Source of the DNA: Methylopila sp. M107
GTDB taxonomy: Bacteria; Pseudomonadota; Alphaproteobacteria; Rhizobiales; Methylopilaceae
Direction: 5' to 3'
DNA: 64,000 nucleotides
Assembly (NCBI RefSeq): GCF_000384475.1
Contig: NZ_ARWB01000001.1
Coordinates: 1,592,176-1,656,175 of the forward strand
Numbering within the stretch: the stretch's first letter is position 1; each line of letters starts with the position of its first letter. A model generated the notes under the pieces. It ran no database searches, was not told where the DNA came from, and saw nothing but the letters and a program-made list of their open reading frames with translations. Shown in pieces: positions 17,346 to 27,561 of the stretch. A program made the position numbers and the translations under genes.

Positions 17346-19010
17346 TCAGACCCCGATCACCGCCACATGGCACACGGGCTTCTTGCCCCACACGAGGTTG
17401 AGCTCGGCTCGCACGGAACGTTCGATCGCGGTCGCGACCGCGTTGGCGTCGCGGCGCTTCGGCTTCGGCAGGCCTTCGAGGCAGTCGAGCACCGTGTCGC
17501 GGAGGACGACGAACATCTGCTCGCCCTCGTCGTCGCGGGACGGCAGGCCCGTGAAGCGGATCTCCGGATCGCCCGCCATGACGCCCTGCGCGTCGATCGC
17601 GACCGCGACCGTGACGACGCCCGCAAACGCCAACTTGCGGCGCTCGCCGATCGTGGATTCGGTCGACTGGATCAGCACCTTGCCGTCCTTGAGCATCCGG
17701 CCCGTCGCGACCTCGTCGACGATTTCCGGCGGGCCGCCCGCGATGCGGATCATCTGGCCGTCGCCGACGCGGGCGACCTTCGGCACGCCGATCTCTTTCG
17801 CGAAGGCGGCATGCTCGTGCATGTGCAATTCCTCGCCATGCACCGGAACCAGCAGCTGGGGTTTGAGCCAGCCATAGAGCATCGCGATCTCTTCGCGGCG
17901 CGGATGCCCGGAGACGTGGACGAAGTGGGTGCGGTCGGTGATGACCTCGGCGCCGCCCGCGACCAGCCCGTTGATGATGCGGCCGACCGCCTTCTCGTTG
18001 CCGGGAATCGCGCGCGAGGAGAAGATCACGCGGTCGCCCTTGGCGATCGTCACCTCCGGATGCGAGCCTTCGGCGACGCGCGCGAGCGCCGCACGCGGCT
18101 CGCCCTGGCTGCCGGTCATCAGCGCCACGACCTTGTCGCGCGGGAGATAACCGTAGGCCGACGGCTCGAGGAATTCCGGGATGCCGTCGAAATAGCCGAG
18201 CATCCGGCCGACGTCGGAGGCGCGCTTCATGGCGCGGCCGATCAGCACCACCTGCCGGTCGCAGGCGAGCGCTGCGTCCGCGACGGCGCGCAGGCGCCCG
18301 ACATTGGACGCGAAGGTGGTGACGGCGACGCGGCCCTTCGCCGTGCGGATCAGGTCCGCAAGGCTGATCGCGACGTCGGTCTCGGACGCCGATTTTCCCT
18401 CGCGCAGCGCGTTGGTCGAATCGCCGATGACGGCCGCGACGCCCTCCTCGCCGATCTCGCGCATGCGGCGCTCGTCGGTCGGCAGGCCGATCACCGGCGT
18501 CGGGTCGATCTTCCAGTCGCCGGTGTGGAGCGCGAGCCCGACGGGCGTACGGATCGCGAGCGCGCTCGATTCAGGAATCGAATGCGCAACGGGGATGAAC
18601 TCGACCTCGAACGGGCCCGCCTTGAAGCGGCCCCCTTGCGGGATCTCGCGCACTTCCGGCTTCGCGACCCCTTTTTCGGACGCGCGCTTGGCTTCGAGCA
18701 GAGCGGCCGCGAACGGGGTCGCGTAGATCGGGCATCTGAGCTCGGGCCAGAGGTCGAGCACCGCGCCGAAATGGTCCTCATGCGCATGCGTCAGCACCAG
18801 CGCATCGATCGAGCCCTTCAGGCTCTTCGCGAAGCGGATGTCGGGGAGGATCAGGTCGATGCCGGGCGTCTGCGCGGGATCGCCGAAGATCACGCCGCAG
18901 TCGACCATCAGCCAGCGGCGCTTGCGCCCCTCGCCATAGCCGTAGAGGCCGATGTTCATGCCGATTTCGCCCACGCCGCCAAGCGGGACGAATACGAGGT
19001 CCGAAGCCAT
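17346..19010 (-). CDS. rnj: Ribonuclease J
   Basis: A beta-CASP metallo-beta-lactamase RNase with endo- and 5' exonuclease activity, used for mRNA decay and rRNA processing. The 554-residue protein has MVDCGVIFGD, the zinc motif THAHEDH (His75, His77, Asp79, His80), VEFIPVAHSIPES, TGDWKIDPTP and the beta-CASP MTGSQGEP, plus FVHVSGHPRREEIAMLY. It is separated from birA by a family B palindrome. The gene order nuoN-birA-rnj is conserved in the order. Confidence 0.96.
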   Translation of the reverse strand: MASDLVFVPLGGVGEIGMNIGLYGYGEGRKRRWLMVDCGVIFGDPAQTPGIDLILPDIRFAKSLKGSIDALVLTHAHEDHFGAVLDLWPELRCPIYATPFAAALLEAKRASEKGVAKPEVREIPQGGRFKAGPFEVEFIPVAHSIPESSALAIRTPVGLALHTGDWKIDPTPVIGLPTDERRMREIGEEGVAAVIGDSTNALREGKSASETDVAISLADLIRTAKGRVAVTTFASNVGRLRAVADAALACDRQVVLIGRAMKRASDVGRMLGYFDGIPEFLEPSAYGYLPRDKVVALMTGSQGEPRAALARVAEGSHPEVTIAKGDRVIFSSRAIPGNEKAVGRIINGLVAGGAEVITDRTHFVHVSGHPRREEIAMLYGWLKPQLLVPVHGEELHMHEHAAFAKEIGVPKVARVGDGQMIRIAGGPPEIVDEVATGRMLKDGKVLIQSTESTIGERRKLAFAGVVTVAVAIDAQGVMAGDPEIRFTGLPSRDDEGEQMFVVLRDTVLDCLEGLPKPKRRDANAVATAIERSVRAELNLVWGKKPVCHVAVIGV

Positions 19011-19057
19011 GTCTATCCTTCCAGGACGCGCGACATTGCTGCAGCGCGCCGCCCTCC

Positions 19058-19183
19058 ACCTCTCCCCGGCGGGGAGAGGTCGGCCCGCAGGGCCGGGTGA
19101 GGGGGCGCCGCCCTCTCCGGAAGGCTTGCGCCCCCCTCACCCGCTCGGCTTCGCCTCGCGACCTCTCCCCGCCGGGGAGAGGT
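19058..19183. repeat. Intergenic palindrome, family B copy 2
   Basis: Arms ACCTCTCCCCGGCGGGGAGA and ACCTCTCCCCGCCGGGGAGA flank GGCCGGGTGAGGGGGC and its complement. It takes up most of the birA-rnj gap, in the direction of transcription of both genes. Confidence 0.87.
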
Positions 19184-19212
19184 GAAGAACCCAGCCGGCC
19201 CCATGTGACCTT

Positions 19213-20010
19213 TTATCCTTCGACGCGGACCGAGGCCGCTTCGCCAAAATAGACGTCTCCGGCCGACACCGCTGTCGCGACCCCGGTCGGAGCGCGGAGC
19301 ACGAGACGACCCGCGTCGTCGAGCGATTCAAAGCGGCCCTTGAGCGTGCGGGAGCCCATATCGATCGTCACCTGCGAACCGAGGCCGGCGGCGCGCGCCA
19401 TCCAGGCTTTTCTGATCGCGGAAAGGCCGGCGCCCTCCTCCCAGGTGTCGAACCAGTTGACGAAGTTTTCGGCGAGCGCCTGAAACAGCTCCTCGGCCGT
19501 CGTGCGGTCGCCGCGCTCTCTGAGCGAGGTCGCGGGGTATGGCAGGCCTTCCGGCGCCGAGACGACGTTGACGCCGACGCCGACCACGACCGCGAGCCGC
19601 CCGTCGCCGATCTGGTCCGCCTCGAGCAGGATGCCGGCGAGCTTCTTGCCGTCGACGATCACGTCGTTCGGCCATTTGAGCTCGGGGCGCGCGGTGCGGG
19701 GCGAGAGCGACGCCGCGACCTCGCGCAGCGCCTGTTCGAGCGCAAGCCCCGCGACGAAGCCGAGCGTCGCGGCTTTCGCGGGATCGGCCGAGGTGATGGT
19801 GGCGAACGACGCCGCGAGATTGCCGCGCTCGGTCGCCCAGGTGCGACCGCGCCGGCCGCGGCCTTCCGTCTGCGCGCGCGCCGCGACCCAGATCGGCGCC
19901 CTGCCCTCGCGCGCGAGCGACATCGCTTCCGCGTTGGTGGAGCCGACGGTGTCGTAGGCCGCGAGGTCGTGCCCCGCCTCGCGCGCGGCGGGGCCGAGAG
20001 CGAAGCTCAT
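19213..20010 (-). CDS. birA: Biotin-[acetyl-CoA-carboxylase] ligase
   Basis: Attaches biotin to carboxyl carrier proteins. The 265-residue protein contains TVGSTNAEAM, the biotinyl-AMP loop EGRGRRGRTW (about 50-58), LKWPNDVIVDGKKLAGILLEA and VVGVGVNV, plus a small C-terminal SH3-like domain. There is no N-terminal DNA-binding HTH, so it is a monofunctional ligase and not a BirA repressor. It follows nuoN on the same strand across a family C palindrome. Confidence 0.94.
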   Translation of the reverse strand: MSFALGPAAREAGHDLAAYDTVGSTNAEAMSLAREGRAPIWVAARAQTEGRGRRGRTWATERGNLAASFATITSADPAKAATLGFVAGLALEQALREVAASLSPRTARPELKWPNDVIVDGKKLAGILLEADQIGDGRLAVVVGVGVNVVSAPEGLPYPATSLRERGDRTTAEELFQALAENFVNWFDTWEEGAGLSAIRKAWMARAAGLGSQVTIDMGSRTLKGRFESLDDAGRLVLRAPTGVATAVSAGDVYFGEAASVRVEG

Positions 20011-20014
20011 GACC

Positions 20015-20160
20015 TTCCCCCTCCCCCCTTGCGGGGGAGGGTCGGGGTGAGGGGTGGTTCAGGATGAATCGCAGACGTTGCGCGTAAGGCAGCTTCGGCC
20101 GGAGAGTTCCATTCGGAACCACCCCCACCCCTAACACCTCCCCGCAAGGGGGAGGGGAAC
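20015..20160. repeat. Intergenic palindrome, family C copy 1
   Basis: Outer arms TTCCCCCTCCCCCCTTGCGG and CCGCAAGGGGGAGGGGAA, with inner GGGGTGAGGGGTGGTTC against GGAACCACCCCCACCCCT. It lies between nuoN and birA. A close relative is at 23746-23890. Confidence 0.85.
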
Positions 20161-20202
20161 AGCTCCTGTGCGCGAAATCCGGCGTTCAAAGACAAGTAGA
20201 CC

Positions 20203-21639
20203 TCAAAACAGCGCCTGTGCGGCCGAGGCGGCCGCGGCGGTCAGCGGGGCGGGATAGATGAAGTACAGCAGCGTGAAGCCGCCCGCCACCGTCAGAACGA
20301 GCTTCGCCGCGCCGGTCATCGGCGCAAATTCTACGGTCGGCTCGTCGAAATAGATGATCTTGACGATTCGCAGGTAATAAAAAGCGCCGACCACCGACAG
20401 CACGAAGCCGATCACCGCGAGCGGGTAGAGCCCCGCGTTCACCGCCGCGAAGAACACGTAGAACTTCGCGAAGAAGCCCGCGAGCGGCGGAATGCCGGCG
20501 AGCGAGAACAGGATCATCGCCAGCACGAAGGCCATTGCGGGCTTCGTTCGCGACAGCCCCGCAAGGTCGTCGATGCCCTCGACGTATCGGTCGCCGATCC
20601 GCATCGACAGGATGCAGGCGAAGGCGCCGAGCGTCATCGCGACGTAGATCGCCACATAGATCGCGACGCCCCGCACGCCCTCGGGCGTCCCGGCCGACAG
20701 GCCGACCAGCGCGTAGCCCATATGGCCGATCGAGGAGTACGCCATCAGGCGCTTCAGGTTCTTCTGGCCGATCGCGGCGAAGGAGCCGAGCGCCATCGAG
20801 GCGATCGCGACGAACACCACGACCTGCCGCCATTCCGACGTCACGCTCGGGAAGGCCTCCGACACCACCCGCACGAACATCGCGACGCCCGCGACCTTGG
20901 TGGCGGAGGCGAAAAAGGCGGTGATCGGCGTCGGCGCGCCCTCATAGACGTCCGGCGTCCACATGTGGAACGGAACGGCGGAGATCTTGAACGCGAAGCC
21001 CGCGAGCAGGAAGACGAGGCCGAAGATGAGGCCGAGCGACACGACCTTGCCGCCCTCGAGCGCGAGCGCGATGTCGGCGAAGCCGACCGCCCCGGTCGTG
21101 CCGTAGACCAGCGACGCGCCGTAGAGCAGCATGCCGGACGAGAGCGCGCCCAGCACGAAGTACTTCAGCCCCGCCTCGGTCGATTTCACGTCGTCGCGGT
21201 GGATGGCGGCGATCACGTAGAGCGCGAGGCTCTGCAGTTCGAGGCCGAGATAGAGCGTGATGAGATCGGTGGCCGAGATCATCAGCGACATGCCGAGCGT
21301 CGAGAGCACGACGAGGATCGCGTATTCGTAGCGCGCGAATTTCTCGCGCCGCATGTAGTCGAACGACAAGAGAAGCGCGCCGATCGCCGCGATATAGGCG
21401 AGGATCTTCATGAAGCGCGCGAAGGCGTCGGCCGTGAAGCCGCCGCCGAAGGCCGGCGTGTTGTCGACGGTCTGGAAGGCGACCAGCACGCCGGCGACCG
21501 CGATCAGCGCGACCGCGAGGCCGTTGATCAGCGAGGTCGACCTGTCGCCGGAGACGGCGCCGATCAGGACCAGCACGAGCGCGCCGACGGCCAGAAAGAT
21601 CTCAGGCAGCGCGATGGCGAAGTGGGGGAGCGCGGTCAT
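20203..21639 (-). CDS. nuoN: NADH-quinone oxidoreductase subunit N
   Basis: One of the three antiporter-like proton-channel subunits in the membrane arm of complex I. The 478-residue protein has about 14 hydrophobic helices. The central block has [14 protein letters not shown] and [35 protein letters not shown] (with the channel Lys/Glu residues), then [20 protein letters not shown], which defines the Nqo13/14-like family. It is the last nuo gene. A 565-bp spacer packed with palindromes separates it from nuoM. Confidence 0.96.
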   Translation of the reverse strand: MTALPHFAIALPEIFLAVGALVLVLIGAVSGDRSTSLINGLAVALIAVAGVLVAFQTVDNTPAFGGGFTADAFARFMKILAYIAAIGALLLSFDYMRREKFARYEYAILVVLSTLGMSLMISATDLITLYLGLELQSLALYVIAAIHRDDVKSTEAGLKYFVLGALSSGMLLYGASLVYGTTGAVGFADIALALEGGKVVSLGLIFGLVFLLAGFAFKISAVPFHMWTPDVYEGAPTPITAFFASATKVAGVAMFVRVVSEAFPSVTSEWRQVVVFVAIASMALGSFAAIGQKNLKRLMAYSSIGHMGYALVGLSAGTPEGVRGVAIYVAIYVAMTLGAFACILSMRIGDRYVEGIDDLAGLSRTKPAMAFVLAMILFSLAGIPPLAGFFAKFYVFFAAVNAGLYPLAVIGFVLSVVGAFYYLRIVKIIYFDEPTVEFAPMTGAAKLVLTVAGGFTLLYFIYPAPLTAAAASAAQALF

Positions 21640-21699
21640 TGGGCTTCGCTCTTTTGCAGTTCGCTATGCCGGCTTTCGCCAAGGCGCGACGCCGACCGC

Positions 21700-21850
21700 C
21701 CCTTCTCCCGCTTGCGGGAGAAGGTAAGGATGAGGGGGTGTGGCGCGGGCATTTCCGAAAAAAGCGCGTCCGCGCGGACGAACTCTGAATCTGAACCCTC
21801 AGCGCTAAGGCCCCTCACCCTTACCCTCTCCCGCAAGCGGGAGAGGGGGG
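21700..21850. repeat. Intergenic palindrome, family D
   Basis: CCTTCTCCCGCTTGCGGGAG at the left pairs with CTCCCGCAAGCGGGAGAGGG at the right. Inner arms AAGGTAAGGATGAGGGG and CCCCTCACCCTTACC also pair. It is the first of three palindromes stacked in the nuoM-nuoN spacer. Confidence 0.82.
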
Positions 21851-21894
21851 CGGAGACGTCGCGCCTTGTCACGTCGATCTGTCGAACCTCAACC

Positions 21895-21993
21895 GTCATC
21901 CCGGCCGCCAGGGCCGGGATCCAGAAACGTCGACCTTGCCGCACTGCCTGAAACCGTCGTGTTTCTGGATTCCGGGCCTTCGCCCGGAATGAC
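21895..21993. repeat. Intergenic palindrome, family F copy 1
   Basis: Begins GTCATCCCGGCC...GGGATCCAGAAACG and ends with the near complement GTTTCTGGATTCCGGGCC...CGGAATGAC. Related fragments occur near 5880, 23915 and 24229 and at 58751-58854. Confidence 0.8.
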
Positions 21994-22044
21994 AGCTTCA
22001 GTCCGGCAGCATTCATCCGATCCGCCATCACCGCCCCTTCCTTC

Positions 22045-22169
22045 ACCTCTCCCCGGTGGGGAGAGGTCGTGAGGCGAAGCCGAGCGGGTGAGGGGGCGGA
22101 CGATTTCCGGAGAGGGCGATGCCCCCTCACCCGGCCCTTCGGGCCGACCTCTCCCCACCGGGGAGAGGT
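22045..22169. repeat. Intergenic palindrome, family B copy 3
   Basis: ACCTCTCCCCGGTGGGGAGA at the left and ACCTCTCCCCACCGGGGAGA at the right, with GGGTGAGGGGGCGGACG and GCCCCCTCACCCGGCC between. It lies about 35 bp from the 3' end of nuoM. Confidence 0.87.
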
Positions 22170-22204
22170 GAAGAACCGAGCCGCTCTCGCCAAAGACCTC
22201 CCCA

Positions 22205-23710
22205 TCACCGCCCCGCCACCTTGCCGGCGGCGTCGATCGCGGCCTGCGTCGTGGTCACCAGCCCTTCCACCGTCGCGGCCGACATGTCGAGGATCGGCGC
22301 CGGCCACACCCCGAACAGCACGGTGAGCGCGACGAGCGGCGCCAGCAGCGCAAGCTCGCGGCGGTTCAGGTCCGCGATGCCCTCGAGCGAGGGCTTGGTC
22401 ATCTCGCCGAACACCACTTTTCGATAGAGCCAGAGCGCATAGCCGGCCGACAGGATCACGCCCGTGGTCGCGAAGAACGCGACCCAGGTGTTCGCCTTGA
22501 AGGCGCCGAGAAGCGTCAGGAACTCGCCGACGAAGCCGCTCGTCCCCGGCAGGCCGACATTCGCCATGGTGAACACGAGGAACGCCGCCGCGTACCACGG
22601 CATGCGGTTCACCAGCCCGCCGAAGGCCGCGATCTCGCGGGTGTGCATCCGGTCGTAGACCACGCCGACGCAGAGGAACAGGGCGCCCGAGACGATGCCG
22701 TGGGAGACCATCTGGAACACGGCGCCCTGCACGCCCTGCTCGTTCAGCGTGAAGATGCCCATCGTCACGAAGCCCATATGGGCGACGGACGAGTAGGCGA
22801 TCAGCTTCTTGATGTCCTCCTGCATCAGCGCGACCAGCGAGGTGTAGATGATCGCGACGACCGAGAGCGTGAACACGAAGGGCGCGAAGTACTCGCTCGC
22901 CAGCGGGAACATCGGCAGCGAGAAGCGCAGGAAGCCGTAGCCGCCCATCTTCAGGAGGATGCCGGCCAGGATCACCGAGCCCGCCGTCGGCGCTTCCACG
23001 TGCGCGTCGGGCAGCCAGGTGTGGACGGGCCACATCGGCATCTTCACCGCGAAGGAGGCGAAGAAGCCGAGCCACAGCCAGGTCTGCATCTCGGGCGTAA
23101 ACTTGAACTGCAGCAGCGCCTGGATGTCGGTGGTGCCGGCGGTTCCGTACATCGCGAGGATGCCGACCAGCATCAGCAGCGAGCCGAGCAGCGTGTAGAG
23201 GAAGAACTTGAACGAGGCGTAGACGCGCCGCTTGCCGCCCCAGATGCCGATGATCAGAAACATCGGGATCAGGCCCGCTTCGAACAGCAGGTAGAACAGC
23301 ACGAGGTCTAGCGCGCAGAACACGCCGATCATCAGCGTTTCCAGCACGAGGAACGCGATCATGTACTCCTTCACGCGGAAGGTGATCGAGTTCCAGGATG
23401 CGAGGATGCAGAACGGCATCAGGAAGGCGGTCAGGATGACGAACGGGGTCGAGATCCCGTCGACGCCCATCCGGTAGCTGATCGCGCCGCCGAGCCAGTC
23501 GGCCTGCTCGACGAACTGGAAGCCGGAGGCGCCGAAGTCGAACTTCGTCCACAGCACGCAGGCGACGATGAAGTTCACCACCGTCGTCCACAGCGCGACG
23601 TGGCGGATGTTTTTCAGCGACGCTTCGTCGGTCCCGCGGATCATCAGCAGGAACAGCACGCCGACGAGCGGCAGGAAGGTGACGAGCGAGAGGATCGGCC
23701 AGTCGGTCAT
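22205..23710 (-). CDS. nuoM: NADH-quinone oxidoreductase subunit M
   Basis: Antiporter-like proton-pumping subunit of complex I. The 501-residue polytopic protein contains [20 protein letters not shown]-like helices ([17 protein letters not shown] at about 144-160), [40 protein letters not shown] and [18 protein letters not shown], all diagnostic of NuoM/Nqo13. No truncation is seen. It is flanked on both sides by long repeat-filled spacers although it lies in the same operon as nuoL and nuoN. Confidence 0.96.
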   Translation of the reverse strand: MTDWPILSLVTFLPLVGVLFLLMIRGTDEASLKNIRHVALWTTVVNFIVACVLWTKFDFGASGFQFVEQADWLGGAISYRMGVDGISTPFVILTAFLMPFCILASWNSITFRVKEYMIAFLVLETLMIGVFCALDLVLFYLLFEAGLIPMFLIIGIWGGKRRVYASFKFFLYTLLGSLLMLVGILAMYGTAGTTDIQALLQFKFTPEMQTWLWLGFFASFAVKMPMWPVHTWLPDAHVEAPTAGSVILAGILLKMGGYGFLRFSLPMFPLASEYFAPFVFTLSVVAIIYTSLVALMQEDIKKLIAYSSVAHMGFVTMGIFTLNEQGVQGAVFQMVSHGIVSGALFLCVGVVYDRMHTREIAAFGGLVNRMPWYAAAFLVFTMANVGLPGTSGFVGEFLTLLGAFKANTWVAFFATTGVILSAGYALWLYRKVVFGEMTKPSLEGIADLNRRELALLAPLVALTVLFGVWPAPILDMSAATVEGLVTTTQAAIDAAGKVAGR

Positions 23711-23745
23711 CGGGCGGCCACCTTCAGATCAAACGCAACAGTCTT

Positions 23746-23890
23746 GTCCCCCTCCCCCTTGCGGGGAGGGGTTAGGGGTGGGGGTCCCTCAGGATTGAGC
23801 GACGGCGTCAAACGTAGAGCGGCTTCGACCTCGACGCTTCGTTCGGAACCACCCCCACCCCTAACCCCTCCCCGCAAGGGGGAGGGGAAC
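23746..23890. repeat. Intergenic palindrome, family C copy 2
   Basis: GTCCCCCTCCCCCTTGCGGGG on the left and CCCCGCAAGGGGGAGGGGAA on the right, with GGTTAGGGGTGGGGGT against ACCCCCACCCCTAACC inside. It starts about 36 bp upstream of the nuoM start codon, so it would fold just ahead of the nuoM translation start. Confidence 0.86.
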
Positions 23891-23968
23891 AGAGTCCGCG
23901 CCGGACTGAAGCCTTCGTGGTTCTGAATCCCGGCGCGGATGCCGGAACAAGGGCGGCGCTCTTCCTTC

Positions 23969-24092
23969 ACCTCTCCCCGGTGGGGAGAGGTCGGCCCGTA
24001 GGGCCGGGTGAGGGGGAGCAGCCCCATCCGGACGACGCAAGCCCCCTCACCCGCTCGCTGACGCTCGCGACCTCTCCCCGCCGGGGAGAGGT
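23969..24092. repeat. Intergenic palindrome, family B copy 4
   Basis: ACCTCTCCCCGGTGGGGAGA and ACCTCTCCCCGCCGGGGAGA arms with GGGCCGGGTGAGGGGG and CCCCCTCACCCG inside. It is the second element in the nuoL-nuoM spacer. A family F fragment (TCCCGGCGCGGATGCCGGAA) precedes it. Confidence 0.86.
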
Positions 24093-24117
24093 GAAGAGGC
24101 ACACGAACTTCAACGCC

Positions 24118-24211
24118 GTCATGCCCGCGCGGCGGCGCGGGTATCCGCGACTGACTGAGATCGTCGCGCGCTACGCCAAAGTCGTGGATACCCGGCTTCG
24201 CCGGGCATGAC
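24118..24211. repeat. Intergenic palindrome, family E copy 2
   Basis: Starts GTCATGCCCGCG and ends CGCCGGGCATGAC, with GGGTATCCGCGACT against AGTCGTGGATACCC. It is followed at 24229-24270 by a family F fragment (GTCCCGGCTCGGAGGCTGGGAC), just 3' of nuoL. Confidence 0.84.
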
Positions 24212-24284
24212 GGGCGGTTGATTGAGTGACTGTCGTGGTTCTGGGTCCCGGCTCGGAGGCTGGGACAAGGGGGGCGCATCGCCA

Positions 24285-26417
24285 TCACAGCCCCCGCACC
24301 ATGAACCAGGTGAAGATGGCCGCGACGCCGATCAGCATCGCGAAGGCGTAGTGGTAGACGTAGCCGGTCTGCAGCTTCACCACCTGGTTGGTGACGTCGA
24401 CCACCCGAGCCGAGATGCCGTCGGGCCCGAGCCCGTCGATGATCTTGCCGTCGCCGGTCTTCCAAAGGAAGCGGCCGATCCACTTCGCGGGACGGACGAA
24501 GAGCAGCTCGTAGAGCTCATCGAAGTACCACTTGTTGAGCAGGAACTGGTAGACGAGCTCCTGGCTCTTCGCGAGGCGGCCCGGCAGGTCCGGCTTCCTG
24601 ATGTAGAAAGCCCAAGACAGCGCGAAGCCCAAGACCATCATCACGAAGGGCGAATACACCACCCAGGCCGGAACCTCGTGCATGTGGTGGATGATCTCGT
24701 TGTGCTCAGAGCGGAAGAGCGCTTCGCCCCAGAACGCCTCTTCGTGGTGGCCGATGAAGTCGCCCTTGAAGGCGAGGCCCGCAAACAGCGCGCCGACCGA
24801 CAGGATCAGCAGCGGCGCGAGCATCACCTTCGGGCTCTCGTGGACATGGCTCATCGTCTCGAGCGAGGCCCGCGGCGCGCCGTGGAAGGTGAGGAAGATC
24901 AGCCGCCACGAATAGAACGAGGTGAGCAGGGCGGCGAGCACCGTCATCCAGAAGCCGAAGAGGCCGGGACCGGTATGCGCCGCGTAAGCCGCCTCGATCA
25001 CCGCGTCCTTCGAGAAGTAGCCGGCGGTGAGCGGGAAGCCGGTGAGCGCCAGCGTGCCGATCACCATCATCCAGTAGGTGACGGGGATCAGGCGGCGAAG
25101 CCCGCCCATCTTCCGCATGTCCTGCTCGTGATGCATCGCATGGATCACGGAGCCTGAGCCGAGGAACAGCAGCGCCTTGAAGAAGGCGTGGGTGAACAGG
25201 TGGAAGATCGCCACCCCATAGACCCCGACGCCGAGCGCGACGAACATGTAGCCGAGCTGCGAGCAGGTCGAATAGGCGATGACGCGCTTGATGTCGTTCT
25301 GCACGAGGCCGACCGTCGCGGCGAAGATCGCGGTCATCGCGCCGACGATCGTCACCACGGCGAGCGCGGTCTGGGAGTGCTCGAACAGCGGCGACATGCG
25401 CGCGACGAGGAACACGCCGGCCGTCACCATGGTGGCGGCGTGGATTAGCGCCGACACCGGGGTCGGGCCCTCCATCGCGTCCGGCAGCCAGGTGTGCAGC
25501 CCGAGCTGCGCCGACTTGCCCATGGCGCCCATGAACAGCAGCAGGCAGATGACGGTGAGCGCGGGCCAGTCGTGCCCGAGGAAGTGGATCGTCTTCTCGG
25601 CCGCGCCGGGCGCGGAGGCGAAGATCGTCTCGAACTCGACCGAGCCGAAGATGACGAAGATCGCGAAGATGCCGAGCGCGAAGCCGAAGTCGCCGACGCG
25701 GTTGACGACGAAGGCCTTGATGGCGGCGGCGCAGGCGGAGGGCTTCTTGTACCAGAAGCCGATCAGCAGGTAGCTCGCGAGGCCGACCCCCTCCCAGCCG
25801 AAGAACAGCTGCACGAGGTTGTCGGACGTCACCAGCATCAGCATGGCGAAGGTGAAGAGCGACAGGTAGCCGAAGAACCGCGGGCGGTGCGGGTCCTCGT
25901 GCATGTAGCCGATCGAATAGAGGTGGACGAGCGCCGAGACCGAGTTGACCACGACCAGCATGACGGCGGTCAGCGTGTCGACCCGGAACGCCCAGTTGAA
26001 GTGCAGGTCGCCGGCGGTGACCCAGCGCATGACGGTGACATGGGCGGCGTTGCCGGACCACGCCACGTCGAAAAACGCGACCCAGGACAGGACCGCGGAG
26101 ACGATCAGCAGGCCGGTCGTGATGAGTTCGGCGAGCCGCGATCCGGCGGCGGCCGGTTCGGCCGGGCCATGGTCGTGGTGGCCGTCGTCATGGCCATCGC
26201 CGTGGCCGTGGGCCGAACCGTGATGCTCTTGGACCGAGGCCCCGTGCGCGGCATGGCCGGCGTGGCCAGCATGGCCGGCCGAATGGCCATGGTCGTGGCT
26301 GAACGCGTCGACCGGTCCGACCGCGCCCGGATGACGCTGGCGGGCGCCGGACAGCGCGACGATTCCGGCGAGGATCGCGCCGAGAAGCGGGAGAAAGACG
26401 ATCAGGTAATACATCAT
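24285..26417 (-). CDS. nuoL: NADH-quinone oxidoreductase subunit L with His-rich loop
   Basis: The largest antiporter-like proton-pumping subunit, with the long lateral helix of complex I. The 710-residue protein contains [64 protein letters not shown] and [20 protein letters not shown], the family core, plus a C-terminal lateral-helix region. Unusual is a ~45-residue insert after the first helix. Residues 41-83 hold 15 histidines with Gly, Ala, Ser and Asp ([15 protein letters not shown] at 70-84). That loop is absent from textbook NuoL and could bind metal. The start MMYYL follows nuoK by 10 bp. Confidence 0.96.
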   Translation of the reverse strand: MMYYLIVFLPLLGAILAGIVALSGARQRHPGAVGPVDAFSHDHGHSAGHAGHAGHAAHGASVQEHHGSAHGHGDGHDDGHHDHGPAEPAAAGSRLAELITTGLLIVSAVLSWVAFFDVAWSGNAAHVTVMRWVTAGDLHFNWAFRVDTLTAVMLVVVNSVSALVHLYSIGYMHEDPHRPRFFGYLSLFTFAMLMLVTSDNLVQLFFGWEGVGLASYLLIGFWYKKPSACAAAIKAFVVNRVGDFGFALGIFAIFVIFGSVEFETIFASAPGAAEKTIHFLGHDWPALTVICLLLFMGAMGKSAQLGLHTWLPDAMEGPTPVSALIHAATMVTAGVFLVARMSPLFEHSQTALAVVTIVGAMTAIFAATVGLVQNDIKRVIAYSTCSQLGYMFVALGVGVYGVAIFHLFTHAFFKALLFLGSGSVIHAMHHEQDMRKMGGLRRLIPVTYWMMVIGTLALTGFPLTAGYFSKDAVIEAAYAAHTGPGLFGFWMTVLAALLTSFYSWRLIFLTFHGAPRASLETMSHVHESPKVMLAPLLILSVGALFAGLAFKGDFIGHHEEAFWGEALFRSEHNEIIHHMHEVPAWVVYSPFVMMVLGFALSWAFYIRKPDLPGRLAKSQELVYQFLLNKWYFDELYELLFVRPAKWIGRFLWKTGDGKIIDGLGPDGISARVVDVTNQVVKLQTGYVYHYAFAMLIGVAAIFTWFMVRGL

Positions 26418-26427
26418 CTGACCGCCC

Positions 26428-26736
26428 TTAGCCCTTCATCCGGTTGATGTCTTCGACCGCGATCGTGCCGCGGTTCCGGAAGTAGACCACGAGGATCGCG
26501 AGCCCGATCGCGGCTTCCGCGGCCGCGACCGTCAGCACGAACAGGGCGAAGACCTGCCCCTTGAGGTCGTGCAGATGATACGAGAACGCCACGAGGTTGA
26601 TGTTGACCGCGAGCAGGATCAGCTCGACCGACATCAGGATGACGATGACGTTCTTCCGGTTGAGGAAGATGCCGAAGACGCCGAGCGTGAAGAGGATCGC
26701 CGCGACGACGAGGTAATGTTCGACGCCGACGGTCAT
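26428..26736 (-). CDS. nuoK: NADH-quinone oxidoreductase subunit K
   Basis: A 102-residue, three-helix membrane subunit of complex I (ND4L homologue). The second helix has the conserved glutamate in [20 protein letters not shown], and a second glutamate is in [20 protein letters not shown]. Both belong to the central hydrophilic axis for proton movement. The ATG overlaps the nuoJ stop (ATGA), so translation is coupled. Confidence 0.97.
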   Translation of the reverse strand: MTVGVEHYLVVAAILFTLGVFGIFLNRKNVIVILMSVELILLAVNINLVAFSYHLHDLKGQVFALFVLTVAAAEAAIGLAILVVYFRNRGTIAVEDINRMKG

Positions 26737-27353
26737 CCGGAGATCCCTTGGCCGGTCGGAACCTTGACGACCTCAATCGCGGACGCTGGCGTACGGGCGA
26801 CCTGGGTCGCGATGTCTTGCCGCTTCACGCCGACCCGGCGCTCCCGCAGCGTCAGCACGATGGCGCCGACCATGGCGGTGAGCAGCACAAGTCCCGCGGC
26901 CTGGAACAGAAGAATATGGTCCGTATAAAGAACCCGACCTAGCGCCTGCGCATTGGTGACGCCCTCCGGGATCGGAGATTTTCCGACCGCTTTCGGAAGA
27001 CTGCCCGAGGTCGCCCAGGCGCCGACGACAAGAATAAGCTCGATCAGCATCACGAGACCGACCAGCACCCCGATCGGCAGATACTGCAGGAAACCGTCGC
27101 GCAGCTCGGCGAAATCCACGTCGAGCATCATGGTGACGAACATGAACAGCACCGCGACGGCGCCGACATAGACGACAACCAGGATCATCGCCAGGAACTC
27201 AGCCTGCAGCAGAATGAACAACCCGGCGGCGTTCACGAAGGCGAGGATCAGGAAAAGCACTGAGTGGACAGGGTTTTTCGACGAGATCACCATGAACGCC
27301 GCCGCGATCATCACGGAGGCGAACAGGTAGAAGAAGATGTCGGGCAGCGTCAT
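26733..27353 (-). CDS. nuoJ: NADH-quinone oxidoreductase subunit J
   Basis: A 206-residue ND6 homologue. Five helices occupy about residues 1-165, including [40 protein letters not shown] and [27 protein letters not shown] (the pi-bulge helix region). The C-terminal ~40 residues are hydrophilic. The preceding gap to nuoI (208 bp) holds a family E palindrome. Confidence 0.96.
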   Translation of the reverse strand: MTLPDIFFYLFASVMIAAAFMVISSKNPVHSVLFLILAFVNAAGLFILLQAEFLAMILVVVYVGAVAVLFMFVTMMLDVDFAELRDGFLQYLPIGVLVGLVMLIELILVVGAWATSGSLPKAVGKSPIPEGVTNAQALGRVLYTDHILLFQAAGLVLLTAMVGAIVLTLRERRVGVKRQDIATQVARTPASAIEVVKVPTGQGISG

Positions 27354-27439
27354 GGGCGGTCCCCTCCACCGTGTTCGGCAAGGCGTGCGCTGAGTACGGC
27401 GTGAGCCGGGAGTCGTAAAGGCGCCGGCGTCAGCCGCTC

Positions 27440-27533
27440 GTCATGCCCGGACGAAGTCCGTGTATCCACGACTTCGGCGTAGCGCTCCACGATCAAGAAA
27501 GTCGTGGATACCCGCGCTGCGCGCGGGCATGAC
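27440..27533. repeat. Intergenic palindrome, family E copy 3
   Basis: GTCATGCCCGGACGAAGTCCG...TATCCACGACTT on the left pairs with AAGTCGTGGATACCCGCG...CGGGCATGAC on the right. It is the only element in the nuoI-nuoJ gap. Confidence 0.85.
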
Positions 27534-27561
27534 GGCGAGGGTTTCAACAGCCTCATCCCCA

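Noticed and set aside
17304-19100. 598-codon plus-strand frame antisense to rnj
   Set aside because: RNase J motifs on the other strand are complete. This frame has no domain and passes into a palindromic repeat.
19058-24211. Repeated elements considered as a CRISPR array
   Set aside because: Units are long palindromes of several families at irregular spacing; there are no uniform spacers and no cas genes.
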